Below, piece by piece: positions 6,964 through 11,132 of a stretch of DNA of 11,132 nucleotides; position 1 is the stretch's first letter, and every line of letters starts with the position of its first letter. The notes beneath the pieces are model-generated. The model ran no database searches. It saw nothing but the letters and a program-made list of their open reading frames with translations, and was not told the origin of the DNA. Both the position numbers and the translations under genes were made by a program. Source of the DNA: Porticoccaceae bacterium UBA2002 (GTDB lineage Bacteria > Pseudomonadota > Gammaproteobacteria > Pseudomonadales > Porticoccaceae); contig DDCQ01000018.1 of assembly GCA_002334915.1 (NCBI GenBank), forward strand, positions 75,794-86,925. The letters are read 5' to 3'.

Positions 6964-7944
6964 ATGAATATTTTTTATAAATGGCCATTCCGCTTTATCT
7001 CAACTAGGTATCTAGGTGCCTGGGTTCTGCTGTGTATTATATTTACTAATCCGCTGTTGGCAGCCAGCTCTGAAACACCTAGAAAAATAGCATTTGTTAT
7101 CAGTAAAGCGTCCCCAGCTTATCAGCAGGTGGTTACTGGTGCTGAAGAAAAATTATTGGGACAGTCTAGTGTCTATTCCTTTGACGACATGCTGCAAGGA
7201 GCTGACAGGAAAATTGATCAGGCTATAGAGACTGCCGATATTATTGTGACTGTGGGTGCTGGTGCAACAGAAGCTGTAGTTAGTAAAAACCCCTCGCAGC
7301 CGGTTATAGCAGCTTTGATTACAGATAGTGCCTTCTCGGCCATAGCTCAGCAATACTATGGTTCCAGTGAGCAAGCGCTGGCCTCTGGTGTGTCAGTAAT
7401 CTGCCTGGATCAGCCGGTAAAGCGCAGTATTGAATTATCCAAGCTGCTTATTCCCTCAGTAGAAAATGTAGGTTTGATGCTAGGGCCGGCTTCTCTATCT
7501 AAACTCGAGGAGTTTGGCAGCCATGTTAGCAATGCTGGCATGACCCCCATTCTGGTGGATGTTAATGCTGAGGATAATCCTATTAAAGCACTAGAGCCCA
7601 TTATTAAACGTAGTGATGTGTTTATTCCAGTGCCAGATAGCCGGCTGATTAATGTCGCCACAGCTAAGTGGATACTGCAGCTAAGTTATAGATACAAGGT
7701 GCCCGTAGTGGCCTATTCTCAAGCCTATCTTAATGCAGGTGCTCTAGCAGCTGTTTATACTTCGCCGGAGAATGTGGCACAGCAGGTATCGGAACTTGTA
7801 GCCAAGCAGGCAGGGTCGGAAGATGGCTCAGGTCTGGCGCATATGCCGGCCTATTTTTCTGTGGAGTTCAATACCAATGTGGCAGAGCACCTGGATATTC
7901 GCCTGAAGGACCAGCAGTTCTATCTCGATCGGTTGAAAGACTAA
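6964..7944 (+). CDS. Periplasmic ABC-type substrate-binding protein (PF04392-like)
   Basis: The 326-residue protein starts with a basic stretch and a hydrophobic segment (LGAWVLLCIIFTNPLLAA) that ends in a likely signal peptidase site near 34-35; no lipobox is evident. The mature part resembles the ABC_sub_bind family. It has an alternating alpha/beta fold with ADIIVTVGAGATEAVV, QPVKRSIELSKLLIPSVENV, a hinge region with DVFIPVPDSRLINVA, and VPVVAYSQAYLNAGALAAVY. These proteins bind small ligands, but no permease or ATPase gene lies nearby. Its stop is 1 nt before the kinase start. This recalls periplasmic binding proteins that feed sensor kinases, such as TorT with TorS or LuxP with LuxQ; that role is inference. 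No good ribosome binding site precedes ATG 6964, so translation may be weak or coupled. Family confidence is good; the ligand is unknown. Confidence 0.82.
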   Translation: MNIFYKWPFRFISTRYLGAWVLLCIIFTNPLLAASSETPRKIAFVISKASPAYQQVVTGAEEKLLGQSSVYSFDDMLQGADRKIDQAIETADIIVTVGAGATEAVVSKNPSQPVIAALITDSAFSAIAQQYYGSSEQALASGVSVICLDQPVKRSIELSKLLIPSVENVGLMLGPASLSKLEEFGSHVSNAGMTPILVDVNAEDNPIKALEPIIKRSDVFIPVPDSRLINVATAKWILQLSYRYKVPVVAYSQAYLNAGALAAVYTSPENVAQQVSELVAKQAGSEDGSGLAHMPAYFSVEFNTNVAEHLDIRLKDQQFYLDRLKD

Positions 7945-7945
7945 G

Positions 7946-10183
7946 ATGAGATTTCAGAATAAGCTCAATAGTATTCATGCGCGGCTGTTGATTACGGGCT
8001 TGATTCCATTGGCTATGCTCAGTCTGGTGTTGGGTTGGTACATGATTTCCACCCAGAGTAAGGAGCTGTTGGCCAATATGCATGACACCGGGCGAGTGGC
8101 GACCAACCAGATGGCTTCCAGCGCTGAGTTTGCGCTGTATTCAGGTAATCAGGAAATGCTCAGAACATTGGGTGATTCAATTCTGGATATTCCCTCTGTG
8201 TCTGGAATGCTTTTTTACAATTCGGCTGACGGTCAAACAGTCAGAATTGGCAGTATTGATATTTCCGCTGAGCAAATGCCCTGGGACTTTGATTCGGGGA
8301 AACCTTTTTTTATAGATGACCACTGGTATTTTTATTCGCAAATCACCCTGCAGCATCGCTCAATGGAGGATTATGATGAAGTGGGAGAGCCGGTGTCAGA
8401 GCAGCTTGGCTGGGTAGTGGTCTCTCTTACCAATAAAATCTTGTTGCACAAACAGCGCCGTGCAATATTTGGTGCACTTATAGTTATTACTCTTGGGCTT
8501 CTGGTTGCGGCCTGGATATCTATGAGGATCGGCCGCAGTATTTCACGGCCTTTAGAGGGCCTTACTCAGGTTGTAGAAGTCATGGAGGCCGGTGGTCTGG
8601 AATCTCTCGCCAGTGAGGAGGGGCCTCTCGAGTTACGCAAACTGTCTTTTGGCATTAACCAGCTGGCGACCAGTGTTAAGCAGGGCAATGTGCGCATGCA
8701 GAGTGAAATTGCCCGTGCGACAGCGCAGTTGCAGATTACTCTTATTGATCTCGAGGATGCGATGGAAGCCCAGGATCAGTTTCTCGCTCGCATGAGCCAC
8801 GAGTTGAGGACGCCATTGACTGCCGTGATCGGGTTTTCAAAATTAATGTCAACAGAGCTGGACGATCGCAAGCGCGACGAGCACCTCAGGGTTATTGAGC
8901 GTTCGTCGACCATGTTGCTGACTATGATTGATGATATTTTGGAGTTCTCCAAAGCTCATTTGGGTGGTTTTACCCTCGAGGAGATCAACTTCGATATCAA
9001 CCAGTGGCTGCGCGATACCATGGCAATCCATCAGCAGCGTGCCGATGAAAAGGGTCTCGAGTTCAGTCTGGATCTAGGCGATGATGTACCCTCGCAGCTG
9101 TGCGGAGATCCGGTGCGATTGACCCAGATATTAGCCAACCTGATTAACAATGCCATTAAGTTTACCGACGAGGGTTTCGTTGCCGTCAAGCTCCGCTGTC
9201 AGTCAATTGAGGATGATATTGTTACCCTAGAATGTTGCGTAAATGATTCGGGCAAAGGTATAGCTGCGGAAAAAATCCCCAGCCTTTTTGATCCCTTTTC
9301 CCAGGAAGATACCTCTATTAATCGCCGTTTTGGTGGCACCGGTCTGGGCCTGGCAATATGTCAGCGTTTGGCTCAGGCAATGGGGGGTGATGTCAGCATA
9401 GAAAGCACTGTTGGCAAAGGCTCCAGTATTAGCTTCAGCTGCCAGCTTTCCGTTGCAAAGGCAGAGGCTCCAGCGGCTGATGCTGTAGCGCCCCCGGAAC
9501 AATTGCTCAAAGGATTAATTGTGCTGGTCGCCGAGGACAATCCATTTAATCAAAAGCTAATAGTTAAACTGCTTGAGGGCTATGGGGCCACCTGCATGGT
9601 GGCCAACAATGGATTGGAAGCAGTAGAGTTGGCCAATGAGGTACATGCAGATATTATTTTTATGGATTTGCATATGCCAGTGGTAGACGGAGTCGCTGCC
9701 TGTGAGAGTATTATGCAGCAATCTGGCGATAGCCCGCCTATTATTGGCCTAACCGCAGATATCACTCAGGCCGAGCACCAGAGGATGCTTTCGGCAGGTG
9801 CTATTAGTGTGCAGGCCAAGCCACTAGATGAAGTTAAACTGGTCAACGCTATGCTCAGCTGTCTGAGTGATCAGCGAATGGTGTCCGAGAGCTTCGAAGG
9901 TGGGCTGCTGGCATCAGTTATACCTGTAGACGAGTTGAAAACGGCCCTATTCGAGAATTTGGATAAGCTGGAAAATCAGCTAAGCGCTGGCGGGAAAAGC
10001 AGCCTGCGGCAAATAATTCACGACCTGATGGGCCTCTGCGGGCTCTATGGCATGTCTCAACTACGTGAGCTGGTGCTCGAGTTCAGGGCCACCTACGGGA
10101 CCTTAGATGTCGCTGAAAACCTCAGCAAAGTTGAGGAGATACGCAGGCATATTGAAGATTTCCTCGTGTCAAAATCGCAGTAG
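7946..10183 (+). CDS. BarA-like hybrid sensor histidine kinase
   Basis: This 745-residue kinase has, in order: TM1 (about 12-33), a periplasmic sensor (34-172) resembling the BarA-type region (VATNQMASSAEFALYSGNQE), TM2 (173-193) and a HAMP domain to about 245. A helical linker leads to HisKA with phosphoacceptor H285 in MSHELRTP. The HATPase domain has N box NLINNAIKF (398-406), G1 NDSGKGIA (433-440) and G2 GGTGLGLA (463-470). A receiver (523-640) carries E530/D531, phosphoacceptor D574 in MDLHMP, T603 and K625. The C-terminal Hpt domain has H692 in IHDLMG. This is a four-step phosphorelay layout, ending on a separate regulator, most likely the NarL-type protein at the head of the cluster. 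The Hpt motif carries Met where Lys is usual (HDLMG versus HxLKG). The start overlaps closely with the preceding stop (1-nt gap), implying translational coupling with the binding protein. Confidence 0.93.
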   Translation: MRFQNKLNSIHARLLITGLIPLAMLSLVLGWYMISTQSKELLANMHDTGRVATNQMASSAEFALYSGNQEMLRTLGDSILDIPSVSGMLFYNSADGQTVRIGSIDISAEQMPWDFDSGKPFFIDDHWYFYSQITLQHRSMEDYDEVGEPVSEQLGWVVVSLTNKILLHKQRRAIFGALIVITLGLLVAAWISMRIGRSISRPLEGLTQVVEVMEAGGLESLASEEGPLELRKLSFGINQLATSVKQGNVRMQSEIARATAQLQITLIDLEDAMEAQDQFLARMSHELRTPLTAVIGFSKLMSTELDDRKRDEHLRVIERSSTMLLTMIDDILEFSKAHLGGFTLEEINFDINQWLRDTMAIHQQRADEKGLEFSLDLGDDVPSQLCGDPVRLTQILANLINNAIKFTDEGFVAVKLRCQSIEDDIVTLECCVNDSGKGIAAEKIPSLFDPFSQEDTSINRRFGGTGLGLAICQRLAQAMGGDVSIESTVGKGSSISFSCQLSVAKAEAPAADAVAPPEQLLKGLIVLVAEDNPFNQKLIVKLLEGYGATCMVANNGLEAVELANEVHADIIFMDLHMPVVDGVAACESIMQQSGDSPPIIGLTADITQAEHQRMLSAGAISVQAKPLDEVKLVNAMLSCLSDQRMVSESFEGGLLASVIPVDELKTALFENLDKLENQLSAGGKSSLRQIIHDLMGLCGLYGMSQLRELVLEFRATYGTLDVAENLSKVEEIRRHIEDFLVSKSQ

Positions 10184-10243
10184 TTGCCCGGCAGCTGACT
10201 AGTACTTTTGTATTAATCCGTCAGTGTAATTTCTTTTGTTGCA

Positions 10244-10261
10244 TTAAACCTTTAACTTACA
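10244..10261. promoter_or_regulatory. Degenerate GacA/UvrY-box-like site
   Basis: TTAAAC-N6-CTTACA has a perfect right half and a poor left half (three of six) compared with the GacA/UvrY consensus TGTAAG-N6-CTTACA. A better left half-site, TGTAAT, lies at 10225-10230 but with the wrong spacing. The site is centred about 73 nt upstream of the predicted sRNA start, within the range seen for Gac-controlled sRNAs. The match is weak. Confidence 0.25.
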
Positions 10262-10290
10262 CCCTAGCATTGACTCCTTGGCATGAAGCT

Positions 10291-10319
10291 TTGACAGGGA
10301 CTTTACTGGTAAACATACA
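10291..10319 (+). promoter_or_regulatory. Promoter of the candidate GGA-hairpin sRNA
   Basis: TTGACA (10291-10296) is a perfect -35 box; CATACA (10314-10319) is a three-of-six -10 box with the optimal 17-nt spacer. Transcription would start near 10326. A poor -10 with a good -35 is compatible with a promoter that depends on an activator. Confidence 0.4.
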
Positions 10320-10325
10320 CAGACC

Positions 10326-10575
10326 TACACTGCTGTAAGAAGGATAACACTGAAAACAGGACGTTTTTGAGCAAAGTTGACAGGGAGTTAACTCTAAGGA
10401 TAGGCGCTCGCTCAGTTGTTAAATTTCGTTTGCTACCAGTTGTGCGGTATAGACGACTTGGAAGTCGTGCGCCATGGAGGGCGCGGGTCAATCTTTAAAG
10501 CAGAGCATGTTGGATACAGGTTTCCCTTATTTCTAGCTATTTAGGCCTCTGGGTTGAAAGACTCAGGGGTTTTTT
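10326..10575 (+). ncRNA. Candidate CsrB/RsmY/RsmZ-type small RNA (CsrA/RsmA sponge)
   Basis: About 250 nt without a credible protein gene lies between a promoter-like element and a strong terminator. Four small hairpins each expose GGA in the loop. They are AAAAC/GTTTT around AGGAC (10353-10367), AGTTGAC/GTTAACT around AGGGA (10375-10393, one G-U pair), ACGAC/GTCGT around TTGGAA (10453-10468) and GCGCC/GGCGC around ATGGAG (10469-10484). Three more GGA triplets lie outside clear stems: AAGGATA at 10342-10344 and at 10398-10400, and TTGGATA at 10512-10514. Repeated GGA in hexaloops or pentaloops is the binding signature of CsrA/RsmA, and RNAs built from such repeats sequester that protein. The length is similar to CsrC. 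The 5' end is uncertain. It sits 140 nt downstream of a BarA-like kinase gene. I recognise no closer match to a named family, so this is called by architecture, not by sequence similarity. Confidence 0.68.
10546..10575 (+). terminator. Intrinsic terminator of the candidate sRNA
   Basis: CCTCTGGGT (10546-10554) pairs with ACTCAGGGG (10561-10569), with two G-U pairs, around the loop TGAAAG; six T follow (10570-10575). It lies 362 nt after the kinase stop and 130 nt before rnr. A separate transcription unit must therefore end here, which is the main support for an RNA gene upstream. Confidence 0.9.
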
Positions 10576-10600
10576 ATTTGGACGAATAAAAAATGACATC

Positions 10601-10645
10601 ATGGACGCTGTAATCCATCCCTCAATTGTTCATCTTACTGATAAT
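10601..10645 (+). promoter_or_regulatory. Possible rnr promoter region
   Basis: GATAAT (10640-10645) matches five of six -10 positions and lies 60 nt before the rnr start; no convincing -35 precedes it. The inverted repeat ATGGA (10601-10605) / TCCAT (10614-10618) lies upstream at about -35 distance and could be an operator. A promoter is required here because a strong terminator closes the preceding unit. Confidence 0.3.
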
Positions 10646-10704
10646 TACTTTTACTCCCAGAGCGTTAAGCCATAGACTGTCGCAAAGTATCAGTCAGAGA
10701 CCCC

Positions 10705-11132
10705 ATGCCTAAAAAAACCAAACAAGCAGATCCATATGCGACCAGGGAGGCGGCTAAATACGACCGACCTATTCCCAGTCGCGAATTTGTACTAGATTAC
10801 CTCCGCAAAAGTGTAGGCCCACTCACTCACGAAGAAATCTGTGCTGCCTTAAATCTTACTGAGGATGAGCAGGTAGAGGCTATGCGTCGCCGCTTGCGAG
10901 CCATGGAGCGAGACGGTCAGGTGGCTCGCAATCGACGTGGAGGTTATGGAACCCTGGATAAACTCAATCTGGTGAAAGGCAGAGTGATTGGCCATCCTGA
11001 GGGCTATGGCTTTGTCTCGCCGGTACAGGGTGATGGCCAGGATATTTATCTGTCCAGTGCGCAGATGCGCCGGGTCTTTGATGGCGACATAGTGCTGGTA
11101 AGAATTGCTGGTTGGGACCGTCGTGGGCGCCC
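10705..11132 (+). CDS. rnr: Ribonuclease R, N-terminal part (partial)
   Basis: RNase R is a processive 3'-to-5' exoribonuclease that degrades structured RNA and takes part in rRNA and tmRNA-linked quality control. The frame is open from ATG 10705 to the window end (142 codons). It begins MPKKTKQADPYATREAAKYD and continues RPIPSREFVLDYL, matching the conserved DPY...REAxKYxxPIPSRE opening of gammaproteobacterial RNase R. A winged-helix segment follows (PLTHEEICAALNL ... MRRRLRAMERDGQVARNRRG). The first cold-shock-type RNA-binding domain then starts at VKGRVIGHPEGYGFVSP and QDIYLS. The catalytic RNB domain is beyond the window. The ribosome binding site is weak (AGAGA at 10696-10700). Confidence 0.95.
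   Translation, partial: MPKKTKQADPYATREAAKYDRPIPSREFVLDYLRKSVGPLTHEEICAALNLTEDEQVEAMRRRLRAMERDGQVARNRRGGYGTLDKLNLVKGRVIGHPEGYGFVSPVQGDGQDIYLSSAQMRRVFDGDIVLVRIAGWDRRGR

Noticed and set aside
10176..10200. Weak inverted repeat (AGTTG/CAGCT) after the kinase stop as a terminator
   Set aside because: The stem is only 5 bp with one G-U pair and there is no real T-run. Not supported as a terminator.
10451..10490. tRNA-like stretch: an anticodon-arm-like hairpin with TTGGAA in the loop, followed by a second arm
   Set aside because: There is no GGTTCGANTCC T-arm, no acceptor stem pairing and no CCA-adjacent structure. The two hairpins fit GGA-loop elements better.
10303..10491. 62-codon minus-strand open frame over the intergenic region
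   Set aside because: Composition is Arg/Ser/Leu-rich with no recognisable domain. It lies opposite the candidate sRNA and shows no ribosome binding site or conserved motif.
1..11132. CRISPR array, insertion sequence or prophage elements
   Set aside because: No regularly spaced repeats, transposase or integrase motifs, or flanking inverted repeats were seen on either strand.

Overview
The window looks like a chromosomal segment from a marine-type gammaproteobacterium. The S16, RimM, TrmD and L19 proteins and the ffh-rpsP-rimM-trmD-rplS order match Pseudomonadales/Cellvibrionales-like genomes. The species assignment is inference; only the class is reasonably safe.

Region 1 (1-2404) is a housekeeping translation block. 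It holds the last codons of ffh (SRP GTPase), a 245-nt leader, then rpsP (S16), rimM (30S maturation), trmD (tRNA m1G37 methyltransferase) and rplS (L19), closed by a strong intrinsic terminator.

Region 2 (2405-4173) holds one exported TPR-repeat protein gene. Its 5' region contains a TTGACA-type promoter, a perfect CRP-type dyad and four GGA triplets packed just before the start codon. A 26-nt perfect dyad follows the gene.

Region 3 (4174-10183) is a tight same-strand cluster with gaps of 19, 44 and 1 nt. It encodes a NarL/FixJ response regulator, a TonB-dependent outer-membrane receptor-like protein, a periplasmic ABC-type substrate-binding protein with no transporter genes beside it, and a BarA-like hybrid histidine kinase (periplasmic sensor, HAMP, HisKA/HATPase, receiver, Hpt). 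My reading is a sensory cassette spanning the envelope: receptor in the outer membrane, binding protein in the periplasm, kinase in the inner membrane, regulator in the cytoplasm.

Region 4 (10184-10704) has no protein gene. It contains a promoter-like element, four consecutive small hairpins that each present GGA in the loop, three further GGA triplets, and a strong intrinsic terminator. This is the layout of a CsrB/RsmY/RsmZ-type RNA that titrates CsrA/RsmA. It lies directly downstream of the BarA-like kinase, and BarA/GacS systems are known to control such RNAs. GGA-rich leaders before the TPR gene and the response regulator could be targets of the same CsrA-type protein. This candidate sRNA and its possible local circuit are the most interesting part of the window.

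Region 5 (10705-11132) is the 5' part of rnr (RNase R), which runs off the window.
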